Positions 12,377 through 24,474 of a stretch of 64,000 nt of DNA are shown here, piece by piece. Under the pieces are notes generated by a model. The model saw nothing but the letters and a program-made list of their open reading frames with translations. It made no database searches and was not told the origin of the DNA. Positions within the stretch are counted from its first letter, which is position 1, and each line of letters begins with the position of its first letter. Origin of the DNA: Salminus brasiliensis (lineage: Eukaryota > Chordata > Actinopteri > Characiformes > Bryconidae); assembly GCF_030463535.1 (NCBI RefSeq), contig NC_132896.1, forward strand, positions 29,728,709 to 29,792,708, in the 5' to 3' direction. Position numbers and translations under genes: made by a program.

Positions 12377-14334
12377 GTTTTTTTTTGTTTTTTTTTTAAC
12401 AAGCTTTTCCTACGCCATCGCTCAGAGCACCCTCTGTAGCTTTACCTTTGTTTCTGAGGGTGTACGAAACCTGACAACAGGCCAACATTTGACAAACCAA
12501 TAAATAAATAGTGCACATTCTGGTACAATGCAAAGGGGTGTTTTCTTCAGTCGTCAGCCCGTAATTAAAGCCTGCTCTGACGAAGCATTCCTGTCATTCA
12601 GAGACACACTCAGATAGAAAGTGTTGTGTTGTCAGTGCTGCGGGTGGTTCAGACCTTCCCCTGAGGCACTAGCAGCACACTCTTCCTGTTTTCTTTCCTC
12701 ATGCAACCCCGGACCCTGACCCTGCCAGTGCGTAAGAACTGCCTGTGGTTCAGGTTTAGTCTGGAACGGATCTCGCTCACATGTACTCATGCTGGGTTAT
12801 GGCCTACATGCTGTACGTGTTTACTGACATTTCTCTCAGAAGAGCAGATCCAGTGCGCTCAGTTCACACCTCGCTAAAAAGGAAACTTCGGGCTACTCAC
12901 CTCCTAACCCGGTCGCACGGAGAATCTCAGACACGTAAACAGCGATGACGTTCAGTCCACTGGCAGCGCCTTCCGCCACGAACCGGAGCACCATCTCCAC
13001 AAACTACGAAGGGAAGGAGAGGAAGGTGAAGAGGCACGGAAAGTGTCAGTAACATGTCAGCTCCACTTTGAGAGGTGGCTTTTATCCACGTTTAGATAAC
13101 GGCAGTGCTCCGGCGATCATTAACCAGGCTCTGCTGGACACAGATTTGGGTTTGTGTGGGAAAATGTGTCTGAAGAGTTGCCAGTTTATTTGGTAAACCA
13201 TTTGATCAGACACACCATATAGGTGCACTTTAGGTTTACGGTAAGTTTGCAGTTACTGACTGCTGTCTATCTATACCCACATCTGTTACCCCATCCATCA
13301 AAGGAAAGAGACCACCATAGGAACACCATGAGTAGATGCTATTTGGGTGTTAGATGGTATGGTAGATGTTTTGCACGAGTACAAGTATAGATGGTGTTAA
13401 AACTGCTGGGTTGAGTCAGTCCATCAACCAAAAATATCCAGAGAGAGCCATCTGCCTATCCAGAGAGAGCAAGGCCAATTGTGCTGTGTTCCAGGTCTGG
13501 CTGCTGATGGCCTACATTGTAGTGTACAATGTTAAAAATAAAAGTGCATTAAATGGTTCTTTGAGCAAAATCACAGTATCACTTTTTCATAACAGATGTG
13601 TGTGTGCACTCACACGTTCCTACTACACGTTTCATTCTTCATGGAATTAGAAGTGGTTCTTCTGTGGATTTCTCAAAGAACCTTTTGAAAGGTCTTGGTT
13701 TTGGTTGGTGTGGCGCAACGGACCTGCCACTGAGCTACCACACCATGTGGGAGACTGGGGTTCGATTCCCGGTCTGGGTGACTGTGCTGTGCTACACCAA
13801 TAAGAGTCCTTGGGCAAGACTTCTAACACTACATTGGCTCACCTCTGTAATATTAGTAACCTTGTAAATCACTCTGGATAAGAGCGTCAGCTAAATGATG
13901 TAAAAGTCTCCTTTTAAGAGTGCATTAATCTAACGTGTGTCATTATGAGCCTGTGGTCCACTGCAGAAAATATTTTAGCAAGAGAAATCCTCTTTAATCT
14001 AGTCTAGTAAATATAATAGTTACATTTTTACATTGTTGTTTTAACCACTTAGACTTGTTGCCCACACTTCTTCACTTTCATAACTATGCCACTGTCATAA
14101 TTAACATCAGTTTAATAGGCTCTTACATAGAGCCTTGTGGGACTCCACAATATATGCTAAATAAAACTGTTCTAAGAAAACCCTAAATTGTTTCTGCATG
14201 AGGATTAACAGCTAAATAATAAACCCAGTGTTCAAGGGGTAAAGTCATTTTACCTATTGCCTGAAAGTGTCTTATTCCACTAGCTGATAATTTTGCTCAT
14301 TTCAAGCATATATTTCCTCTGGGTTTCCACACAT

Positions 14335-14367
<33 letters not shown>

Positions 14368-16769
14368 TCTGTACACCACAAAATGGACTGGTACTGTCAC
14401 TATGTGTGTCTAAAAAAGCTGTCAGCAAATGTACAAATGCTGAAAATGGACCGTTTGGCTGGGTTATTTGTCTGGTACCAGCACACACACACACACACAC
14501 ACACTACCACCCCAGTACCATGTAGGTATTTCCACTGTCCTGAGCAGCGGGACAGTTTGAGGCAGGGGTCACCGGCTCTGGTCCTTGAGATCCAGGGTAG
14601 TTTGATGATGTTCCTCCTCAAACCCACCTGTTTCAACTAATCAGAACCCAGGTTCCCAAAAGCCCCTTAGTGTTGGGAGAGAGAGTGGATCATCCATGTT
14701 GACCATTTAAGGTCAGATGCGATGGGTATTCCAGCCCAGTTAAACACAAGGTTTAGTCAGTGGGGTTGAGTAGGTGGGGAAGCACCAAACTGGGCTGGAC
14801 TTTGGACCTCCAGGACCAGTTTCAATGACAAAGTTTACCTATACCATAGAGGTTTCTGATAAAATGGCCAATGACTGAAGTAGAAGGTGTACTGAGTGGA
14901 CGTGTGCAGAAGCTCTAGACCACAGTATACAGACCTCTGTGTGTGTATATATATATATATGTTGCGTAAGCACAATGAGGAAACTGAAACGGACAGTTGT
15001 TTGTGAGCTGGTCAGAATAACAGCTGACCCCCTCCAACACTACACACACACACACACACACACAGACAGATGACAAGCATGCACTTGACACCATACAGAC
15101 TTACAAATACACTACCCTTCCTGATACAAGGTCAGTTGCTTGATTGCTGAGCAGTATGGTATTTAACACCTGTTACAAGCGCACACACACACACACAATT
15201 CTATGCTCGAATATGACAGATGGCCAGCTGGACAAAAAAATCACTGTATACAAGCACTGCATCTACTTGAGCACAATACCCTTAAAACACCTGTTGCTTT
15301 CCTTTCACACAGGCCCGAAACACAGCGTGTAGCTACATGCTAACCGGTCAGTCCACATGATCGCACTGCACAGCTCTTACCATGGCAATAGCATTGACGT
15401 TGTCTGGCCCAAACACTGATTCAAGGTACCCTACTGCTTTCTGGGTCAGAAAGAGAAGCAGGGAGCAAAAGAGAGGATGGAATTAGGGCAAGGAGAGGAG
15501 GGGTGAGAAAGGGGGTTAAAGGAGGATTAGTGGGTAGAGGGGCAAGATGAGGGGGGGAGAAAGCAATGAACACCACATTTATACACCCTTCTTAAATCCA
15601 GCAGAATAAAATAACATGCAGAGATTAAAGAGGGAGTTCATGTGAATCAGTAAAGGTTAAAGTCTGAGAGGAATGAGAAGGGGAATTCTACTGACCTTTT
15701 TTATATTATATTAAATGGTTATATTAAATGGTTATAATAAATGGTTATAATAAATGGTTATAAACACTATAGTGTGTTTTGGGCGTGAAATGATCCATTC
15801 TAGAGAAACGTGCACAGGCCGTGGACCTTGTTTACAGTGGTAGAGATATTCTCACAGAGAATTATTACACAATATTGGTTATTAATAGGCATGAATATGT
15901 CTGTATACAAACCTTATGAGATAAGGTCTTGGAAGTAAATATATATTTAAATATTTATCCATGACAGAATGTCACATTAAGGGTGTTGTAAGGCAAAGTA
16001 GCCCCCAAAAAATATTTATTACATTTTATTTTATTTGATTTATTTTTTACATTTTCATTATTAAACATTACATATGAAACTATAAGATGTGTGTAGGCTC
16101 ACTGGTCAATAAAGCAAAATGTGTATTACAGACTTCATGAATCCTGGCTCCCATCAACACCACTGTACAGAGGTCGTGCCAAGTCAGTGGTTCCTCTACA
16201 GTACACCATTTCAATGGCTTTGCTTACATCTCAAAATACAGAAATATGCTAATTTCTTAAATAAATAAAAAATAGAAATTCAAGTAAGAAAACTTACAGC
16301 CTAAAGAGACAAAAGAGAAAAACAGAGACTTTGGTCATGTCCAAACTAGTTCATTCATCACTTCTTTACCTGCTGGCCTTGACTTTCCCTGATCTGCAGC
16401 ACATGTCCTCGCTTCAACCTTCTGGCAGAGCTGGTTACCATGTGGATCCGCATGGTTTGTTAATCAGGTAAAATCAAGGCCAGCTGCACGGGAAAAAGGT
16501 TCCGTTCGGCTATTTGGACTTAGTCTCACCTCACCACATGTCTTTAGGGCCTGGGCGCCAACCACGGACTCCACGTAGCCGAGCCACAGGTCAACGTATT
16601 CGGTGGCTGCGGAGGCGAATCTGGGGGGAGGCGGGCTGGAGGGCTCTTGAGTCTTGGGAGCGTGCTCACGGCATCCCGCGGTCAGAGCCAGGAGCAGGAG
16701 GAGCAGGCCCAGCCAGGGCACCTTCCGCCAGGTTGGAGCACCGGTGTGGTAAAGCAAGGCGGGGTGCAT
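9091..16769 (-). CDS. tmem109: Transmembrane protein 109 (mitsugumin-23)
   Basis: Four coding exons in minus order: 16769-16530, 15440-15381, 13003-12901 and 9452-9091 (stop TAA 9091-9093), 254 residues; the human protein is about 240. The start Met is followed by a Leu-rich signal peptide (WLGLLLLLLALTAG). The middle exon has the amphipathic segment VAEGAASGLNVIAVYVSEIL. The last exon has hydrophobic spans around LLGVIGYWLLCAVLRAGVVL, FWLLKSIAVLWLFG and VSLLVIICALLSVASG, then a short coiled coil (HLEDRLSTLEGKVKGMEK). This order and the GYWLL and LLGR-like motifs match TMEM109. That protein is described as a voltage-sensitive cation channel of the ER/SR and nuclear membrane (family knowledge). 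Oddity: residues 64-80 at the end of exon 1 and 81-100 in exon 2 look duplicated (GYVESVVG / GYLESVFG). Exon 2 is 60 nt with phase 0 at both ends, so it could be skipped in frame. Confidence 0.85.
9475..9535. repeat. (AG)n microsatellite
   Basis: About 30 GA dinucleotides, beginning about 20 bases upstream of the tmem109 last-exon acceptor on the minus strand. There it reads as a long CT polypyrimidine tract feeding the acceptor, so length changes could affect splicing. Confidence 0.9.
9760..10370. repeat. Repeat family D, two inverted copies in tmem109 intron 3
   Basis: The sequence at about 9770-9920 ('aacactggacttagactgtc') is the reverse-complement relative of about 10205-10345 ('gactgtcaaagtccagtgtt'), including shared 'atctggggtcagt' and 'agaaccacatgtcagata' motifs. 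The arms are diverged and separated by about 280 bases, giving a long imperfect foldback. Related pieces occur near 8850, 29890, 30505 and 31440. Confidence 0.55.
11814..11878. repeat. (AAT)n / (ACT)n trinucleotide repeat
   Basis: Imperfect run of 'taa' and 'tac' triplets in tmem109 intron 3. A shorter (ATT)n occurs at 11972-11986. Confidence 0.85.
12024..12247 (+). mobile_element. MITE family B, copy 1
   Basis: About 220 bp with terminal inverted repeats: 'aaggatgctacaaagggt' at the left mirrored by 'accctttgtagcaccttta' at the right. The interior is rich in 'ggttctt'/'aagaacc' half-palindromes. A second copy at 54165-54402 shares termini and interior. It has no coding capacity. Confidence 0.7.
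12313..12373. repeat. (TA)n microsatellite with T-run
   Basis: Alternating TA/TG followed by a poly-T stretch in tmem109 intron 3. Confidence 0.9.
13535..13935 (+). repeat. Probable MITE B relative interrupted by a SINE
   Basis: Left piece 'aaaagtgcattaaatggttc' (13540 onward) and right piece 'ccttttaagagtgcatta' (13909-13927) look like the two ends of a family B-like element, with 'aagaaccttttgaaagg' inside. The SINE at 13697-13908 sits between them, suggesting nested insertion. Confidence 0.4.
13697..13908 (+). mobile_element. tRNA-derived SINE
   Basis: The head contains a pol III A box (tggcgcaacgg, 13711-13721) and a B box (ggttcgattccc, 13759-13770). The body ends in 'ctctggataagagcgtcagc' followed by 'taaatgatgtaaa'. 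A copy at 50826-51057 matches throughout, so the 3' motif is a family tail. The head does not fold as an intact tRNA and the body continues for 130 bases, so it is a SINE and not a tRNA gene. Confidence 0.85.
14332..14366. repeat. (CATA)n/(CA)n microsatellite
   Basis: Tetranucleotide 'cata' run passing into (CA)n in tmem109 intron 3. Further (CA)n runs lie at about 14482-14504, 15042-15064 and 15181-15198. Confidence 0.85.
15704..15762. repeat. Short tandem repeat, about 15-bp unit
   Basis: Four imperfect copies of 'attaaatggttat'/'ataataaatggtt' in tmem109 intron 1. Confidence 0.7.
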
Positions 16770-18040
16770 TTTTATTTTTGTTTGTTTTTGCTTTATTTTT
16801 TTTATTTAGTTTTTACGGTAAATTAATAAAACCAAGTCAAATATAATATAATATAGCTACCTTAATTAGTTTCTAACTTTACTAAACAAAGTAAATTACA
16901 TTAAAGTGCGAAAAATATAGTTATGAGAAATATAGCCAGATATGAATCTGAAATTATTTCACTGTCAGTGAAATAATAGCTAAAAAAAAAAAAAAAAAAA
17001 AAAAAAAGTCTAATTATTAATGTATCGCTTATCCTAATATTACACTCCCCTTTATCGCAGTGTCCGGCAGGGTCCGGCAGGGCGTATAAAAAGCAGTCCG
17101 GAGGGCGCCAAGACCCCTTCAAAATAATCCCCCGCTGACTATATTAGGTATCGAAGAAGTTAAAATTAGCTCCAAGTGAAAATAATAATCCTTACATTTG
17201 CTTTATGTCAGATCTACTAAGAAAACTGCAGTTTTGTGCTGCAACGCTCAGAAAAAGGGCTACAGGCTGGAGAAAAACACTAAAAGCTTGTTTTTCAGTA
17301 AACGACCGAGTTAAAGCTGCTCCAAGCAGGTCTGTCTGTGCAGTTGTTCTAGTTCTTAGGAAGGTATATCAAAATAATAAAAATGTGCCAAAATGTGGTT
17401 CTCCAAAAAAGGGGGAAAAATCGTCTGGTGCTCCTTGCTGGCTGCTTTGCTCTCTTTTGACAAGTGTGCAGATCCTGAACTCGACGCCTTCTGACTGCAG
17501 AGCCTGTAGCTGCAAGAAGAGCTGGAGTACAGAGAGAGGGAGGGAGAGAGGCAGGCATATGGAGGACTAATCCCCAAACAGGGAGGAGTGTTCACTCAGA
17601 GAAGGAGACCATAAAGGGAGGTTACTATACTCTAGAAGTAGTAGAAAAAGGTACAGAAATGCACAGTTGGACAGCACTTTTAATGAATTGCAACATAGCA
17701 ATTACTCAACAATTATAACTAGGCAGTTCTGAAAACAAAATCCCAAAAAAAACAACAAAAAAAAAGTACAAGTGTACAAAATGCAAATGAGTTACTCAAG
17801 ACTACCGCTTAAGATGTTGACGGTGCACCAAGCCCCAGTTCCACTGCAGGCTATGAAGCAAAACCAGTCGAGGTGGAATGGAGAGCGATGGCAAGTTGGA
17901 GCAGTTCCAGCCTAAAGGATGCCAACAAATACGCAACTCCTCAATACAGGCAGCAGTTTGACACTATGGTCCGTTCCCAGAAACGAACGACTACCATGCT
18001 CCATAACCTGAAAATGTGAAGGAATGTAGAGTTCTAAGAG
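16770..18040. other. Spacer between the tmem109 start and the rnf20 3' end
   Basis: Both genes read leftward, so this must contain the tmem109 promoter and 5' UTR. Poly-A (16981-17007) and AT-rich sequence dominate 16780-17040. A TATAAAA at 17085-17091 points rightward, away from tmem109, so I do not call it a promoter. The open frames at 17205-17595 show no recognisable protein. Confidence 0.4.
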
Positions 18041-18046
18041 TTTATT
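18041..18046 (-). other. Poly(A) signal (AATAAA on minus strand), rnf20
   Basis: TTTATT on the plus strand, 150 bases downstream of the rnf20 stop codon in the gene's direction, gives a short 3' UTR. Confidence 0.55.
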
Positions 18047-18196
18047 TTTTATTTTTGTAGCTAGTAAAGAACCTCCGAAAGCGAACACCCTTCACAGCAA
18101 ATTCGTCTACATCTAAAGAGCCCTACTCCACTCGGACAGAGACGATCGATGGTGGCGCGGCAGGCCACTAGGATGTGCATGTGGTGGGATTTCGCC

Positions 18197-21100
18197 TTAT
18201 CCGATGTAGATTCGGTGGAAGTCGTTGGCCCCGAAAGCTGCATTGCACTTGGGACATTTCCTCTGGCGCGTGTCGTAGCGCGTCTTCACACACTCGAAAC
18301 AGAAGACGTGGAAGCACTTCGTCAAAACGGCGTCCTTCACGCGTGAGTTGCAGCACGGGCATGTCAATCGAGCCTGCGAGAACAAGAAGTGTTAATTTGT
18401 GCGGCAATTAAACATGCTGATGCAAATTAACAGTATGCTTTATATGGACAAAAGTATTGGGACACCTGCTCGCTCACTGCTTCTTCCACAATCAAAGGAA
18501 ATTAAAAAGCAGCTTATCTTGCTTTTGTTGGAGTAACTGTCTTTACTGTCGGTACTTCATTGATCAACAAGAGCATTAGTGAGGTCAGGATGTTGGATGA
18601 TCAACACTTCACCTAATTCCCAACAGTATTGGATGGAGCAGCATCATTCCAGTTCCACAGCTCAACGCTGGGGTCTTTATAGCTCCTCTAGCCAATGTCT
18701 GGCAGTAGGCATGGTGCCAATAGATTCAAGTTAATCTGTTCTAGGGTCCTGTTATTGTATTGGCAATACTTCTCTACAGAGAGACTAAGACAAGCTGTGT
18801 GTGTGTCAGCAATGGGTGCAATTTAAAAGTAGCTGAATGCATTTATTAAAAGGGGTGTCCACAAATATTTGGACATATAATGTTTGACTGCAAACAAGTA
18901 GATGTGGTACCTTGTATTCGTTAATTTCCTCGTTAAGTATCTCATCTCCATTGCGAACATTCTCAGCAGGCTTCTTGGCCTTCTCAATTTTCCGGCGAAG
19001 TTTGGAGATGTCCTCCTAATGAGAGAAATGAAAAGGCATGATAAGATAAGTTATCCAGTTCCACAACAAACATGCCTCGACTTGCTTTCACTGCATGAAT
19101 ATATCTGAATATCTCATTCAAGAACTCTTGCATCACTGTGTGTGTGTGTGTGTACCTGTGCACGACGGGCATTGAAGGATTCCTTCTCTCTGGAGATGCT
19201 GTTCTCTATCACCTCTTCTCTGACTGCATTCAGTCTTTGTTGCACTGCCTCCAGCTGAGCCCTCACTTCTTCTGACAGCAAAGCAGACTCTTGAGCCTGG
19301 CAAACAAAGTAGGAAAATACAGGCACACATACAGAGAGGGAATGAGAACCATATCATCTTATTCTAGTATCACTTGATGACAAAAAAGGGACTGTAATTA
19401 TTTTCTGCTTCATGTTTCAGGATTTAAGCTTGACTGATAAATATTAGGCAAACGTTATTGGTAATGCATTTAACACAACAAACAGCATTATGTGAATCAA
19501 GTTCATTACAGATCATAACCCTACAGCACCCTACAGAACTTGCATTTTTCAATACCACTGAATCTAGGTGCTTGGTGTGCTTTAAATATTAAGTCCATCT
19601 AAATATGTGTAGCTATAGACGTACAGAAGGTGAGTACCTTTCGTTTGTTCATGTCTAGGGCTTGTGTACGCAAGGCCAACTCTCTCTCTGCAGCACTGAT
19701 TGTGCCCTGCAGGAGCCGCTCTTTCTCCTCCAGCTTCCTCACAACCTGTAGCTGAGCATCCACCTAAAACACAGAGAAAATAGAGAGAGCACAAGGCTTT
19801 TAGCTTTAGTCACATGGTTTTGGGAGGTATTTCACAGTCAACTTTGAGATTATCCAAATACTGCAGACTCTAGTCAGTCCAATAGGAGAAGAGCTGAAGG
19901 ACATTTCTATTTGAAGAGCCCAAACAATTGGGCCAAGTTAACCGGCTAACTGAGAAATCCAAAGCCCCCGCTAACAAAACCCAGAGACCCCTGGTGTTCC
20001 CTGGCATGCCCACCTGGGTTTTGAGTGTGAGCAGCTGGTCGGCCAGCTCCTCCTTCTCTTCCTTCAGCAGCTTATGGATCTGGTTGGATTTGATGCGCTC
20101 GCTCATCAGCTTGAAGTTGGCATCGTCCTTCTCTCTGAGCTGCTGCATAAGGCGAATGTTCTGCTCCTGCATGTCCTCAAAAGCCTGCCCGGTGACGTCC
20201 ATCTCACTCAGCAAGGCGTCCTCCTCCTGCCGAACACACACAGCATTACACCAACCATAATCAGCACTGAACTGCTGTAACGCAGGAAGAACGTGGCTGG
20301 AGACAAACAAACAAAGACCGGTTTTCTGTATTTCTGTGTCAAATGACTTTTATCCACAAGCTGACAAAGTTAATAATTTCAGTTAAGGAGTGGTGAGTGT
20401 TTTTAGAGCAAAAGCACAAGACATGTGCTCTCTTGTGTTGTTACCATGAAGGGGAAAAATTGCTTGTTGCACAGACTGAAGAGGAAACTCAGCTGAATGT
20501 AACCGATAGTAAAAATAGCTATTAGTTTCATGCACACACACACCTGCTTAGCGAGGGACAGTTTCTTGTTGAGGATGTCAATCTGTTCCTCCACCGAGCG
20601 GATCTTCCTTAGAGCCTCCTCGTCTGCCATCTTCTTCCCTTCCCTCCTCTCTCTCTCCTCAAGATCCCTCAATCGCTGGCGCAGCTCCTCTGCCTAAACA
20701 CATTTAGTTAAACACATTTAACTACACAACCTCTTCATTTTATGTGAATACAATGCCAAGATAACTGCTTACAAATCCTAAGTGAGCATAACAGTACACA
20801 GTAGTCACGGTTTGTACCCCACGGTTCGTAATTAATTAATTACTGACTAATCCAGAATCCTTTTTGTGCAAGTTACACTTTGTTCCATCTAGTGCCAGAT
20901 AGCGCCCTCTCGAGGTAGTTAATCCAGCCTGTAGCATTTTAACTAAGCAGTAATGCTCAAACGGTAACACGTTTAATGCATTTCCACACACACAAAAATG
21001 CCGATCCACGTTTAAGACCTTAAAGCCAGAATTTTGGTGAAATATTTGTTTATTTTCAGGTGTCTCCAAAAGGTGAGAACAGGGAGAGATAAAGAATAGA

Positions 21101-24100
21101 GAGAGAAAAAACAAGCATCGGAGTCTCCCTCTTTCTCTCTACACCCAGCAGCAACAGGGAGAGAGCCAAGAGACAGAGGAAGAGGAGCATGGCAGGTTGG
21201 ACATGACTACAGTCCCTTACAAATACTACTAAACCACTACAGTTCCCACAATACCATGCAAATCCAACGACTTGGGAGCAGGGTGGCACGTGTATGAAGT
21301 GACTGTTTACCATGTTATCTCTGTGCGACTGTGCACACCGAACCGTGACTCCCATGCTATGACTGTTTGGTTTGATCTCCATGTCTTTTTGATGATTGTA
21401 AGAGGGATTTTGTGTGTGTATACGTACCTCAGCCTTGGTCTTTTTCTCTGCAGCCATGAGTTGCACTTTGTCCCTCTGCTCTTTTGGTGCAGAGCGATAC
21501 ATATCCAGCAGAAGCTTCATCTCTCTCTGAGACTCCTGGGCTTTTCTGCATTACCAGCATCAAATAAATCACATAGTTCATAGTTAAAACGAACCCTTTT
21601 CATTCAGTAGCAGGTTACATCATGCTAAGAGGGGAACAACTCTACAGCACTGTAGGTCATAGGCCTTAATAAGTAGGTTGTACCTTATCAGTGCCTGTAT
21701 TTATTATTGAAGTAATCAGCATAACTTACTTAAGCTCCGTCCTGACAATCTTCAGTTGCTCTACCTCCTTCCGCTTGGGTCCTCCAACCACTGCGCACCG
21801 TTCAGCTGGGAGGTCTTCTGACTGACTACCGCTAGCGCCGGGCTTCTCTTTCTCCTCTTTGATTACGCCACTTGCGCTACTACGAGATGCCCTCTCTCGT
21901 TCTTTCTGTTCCTTCTCTTTTTCTTTCTCCTTCTTCTCATCTTTTTCCTTTTCTTTCTCCTTCTTCTCCTCTTCCTCTTTTACTGTTGCATCTGGTTCAG
22001 TTCCAGGTTCGGTCTTCACAGAGACTGCTGAAGAGAAGCAACAAAGTAGGAATCAACAACGTAACATTTTACATAACGACTCATACTCTGCCTAATGCCA
22101 AGCTTCGCCTAGAGGGCTAAAAAGTCCCCCAATGTACTAGGCTGCAGAGAAGTCAAACAGCAATCTCTGGGTTCATGTACATGATGTGCTGTAAAGAAAA
22201 AAGTGGTTTAAGCTTAAGTCTTACCAGTGGGTGTTGCAGAACCACTATCTGGCCCTCCTTTTACAGTGGCATCAGCAGATGTGGTAGTCTCAGAAGAGGT
22301 GGTCTCTTCTTTTATGTCCATCTCTGTGCTGGACTGTGACTGGACGGCTGGATTGCCCTTTGCTGCGCGGTGCTATGAAGGACAAAATTGATTGTAATAA
22401 ATATTTTCACATTTTAGTCTACTTTATTTAAGTCAGTGATTTCATAGCCCTGGTCCCTGCTAATAAGCTAATTAACAAGCCCTTTCTGAGTTAAAGGTAG
22501 TGCGTTGTAGCAGGAAACCACTAAAATGGGCAGGGCAGAGGTTCAGGGTTGGGAACCAGTGCTCTTAGTGAAGTCCTTAGTGTGACCCTTCTCTTTAATT
22601 TCTCGTTTACCTGGTTAAGGTCTTGCTGGGCCTCTCTTAATCTGAGTTTGTACTTGACCACCTCTCCCTTCATTTGCTGGTTGTGATTCTGGAGTGTGCT
22701 GATCAAGTGACGCATCTCCCGATTGATCGGACCTTAGAGAACAAGAGAACGACAAAAAACTGAATGAGAGCAATCTATTTGGTTTTGAGAAACACAAAAG
22801 AACAGCATATCAAAGTAAGGAACGTTTTCCCCTGGTTTGATTTGAACCGAGTCCGATTTGACAAAACGCCCCAAGGTTCACAACAAGCAGAAGTTACCTG
22901 CTTGCTCGTTGGCGGCAAGGGTTTGCTCAAACTCAATCCTGAGCATCTCGTACTCCTTTCGCACCTGAGCCAGCGTGTCCTCCAGTTGAATCACCTCAGT
23001 ACGAACCTTACGCTGCAGTGACACCTCGTCATTCTAGGGCACACACACAGCATGTTATAACTATTACACCACCACTGTAACACTAACAGTACTGTTCAGT
23101 AAATACAGTTATACAGCCAATAAATCACAGACACATACATTCATATGGCAAGCCTTATATACAGTGCTTAATAAGACACAAATACAGCTTGTACCTCCAT
23201 GTGGTCGAGTTGCCGGAGCCGGGCAGCTCTGGTGGTGTTGAGGCGAGCTCTGGTCTCGTCCAGCTGGGCCTTCAGCACCAGAGATTCATTATAAAGCACA
23301 GAGAACTGTGACTGTAGACAACGATACTCTGCAGTTTCCCTCACCATTCCCTCAGCCCTGCACAGGAGCTCCATCTGAGAGAACAATACATTCAGAGAAA
23401 TCAATACCACCTCAAGGTCAAAACAAAAAAAGAGCAAATAAGCACCAATAAGTAGTCAGCGTTATTCATCTCACTGTTAAAATGATATACGTAAAAAGTA
23501 CTGTCCACAGAGTGCTTATATGTTCAAATTTTCAGCATTTTTGTGTACAGATACCTTCATGTTATTGTTCTCCTGGACAACCGTTTGTAAGTCCTGCTGC
23601 AGTTTCTGCAGCTCGCTGAGCCGGTTCTCTGCTAGCTCCCTGTTCTCCTCCAACTCACTGTTCATCTCCTCAAACTAATAGAGAGAGAAACAGAGTGATT
23701 ATACCACATTAAGTAATTAGGACTTTGTATATACCACCAAAAAGAAAGCTAAGGAGTCCACCTGAATTGTAATGTGAGGCACTGGATATGGAGGAATGAA
23801 GAAACTGAATATGTAAAAGCACTTCACTCCCTTACCTTTCTCTTGTTTATAGTGATGGTCCCACATACGCTGCTGGCCTCCCCGCACACCTTATAGCCTT
23901 TGCTGTTCACCTATGAAAAGGGAATAATACACAAACATCAGGGACACTTTTGCACTCCTGACAAACTGCACTGAAAAATGAGCCTTGAATCTTAGAGAAT
24001 CTGCCTGGTTAATACAGACAGAAACCCACTTACTCTCTCCAGCACCTCTCCCAGGTGTGTGTTGAGACGGTTCTCCCGGCGGCGGACTTTCTCCGTGTCC

Positions 24101-24399
24101 CACTGAAGCTCCTCTATAAGCACCTGCAGCTCACTGATTCTGTTTTCGGCACGAGTGGCAGCACGGCCCAGGGAACGTGACTGAAACAGATTTACACAGG
24201 CAAAATGATACACTCACACAGCAAAACCATGCTGTGGCAGGCCTCTTGGCATTTAACATCGTTTACTGACCTCACTGGTCATGTGACTATGTTTCTGCAT
24301 GAGGTCATCAGTCAGCTGGCGAAGACGCTCATTCTCATTGGACAGGAGAGTGTTGAGGCTGGAAGCAGCTTCCCAGAGAGCCACATTCCCATCTGTTGA

Positions 24400-24474
<75 letters not shown>

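Noticed and set aside
13711-13775. tRNA gene
   Set aside because: A and B boxes are present but the body continues for 130 bases with a shared tail. It is a SINE; the same holds at 50836 and 37124-37178.
16514-16846. 110-codon plus-strand ORF
   Set aside because: Antisense to tmem109 exon 1, which has a signal peptide and consistent splicing.
17085-17091. TATA box for tmem109
   Set aside because: TATAAAA reads rightward, while tmem109 is transcribed leftward; no rightward gene starts there.
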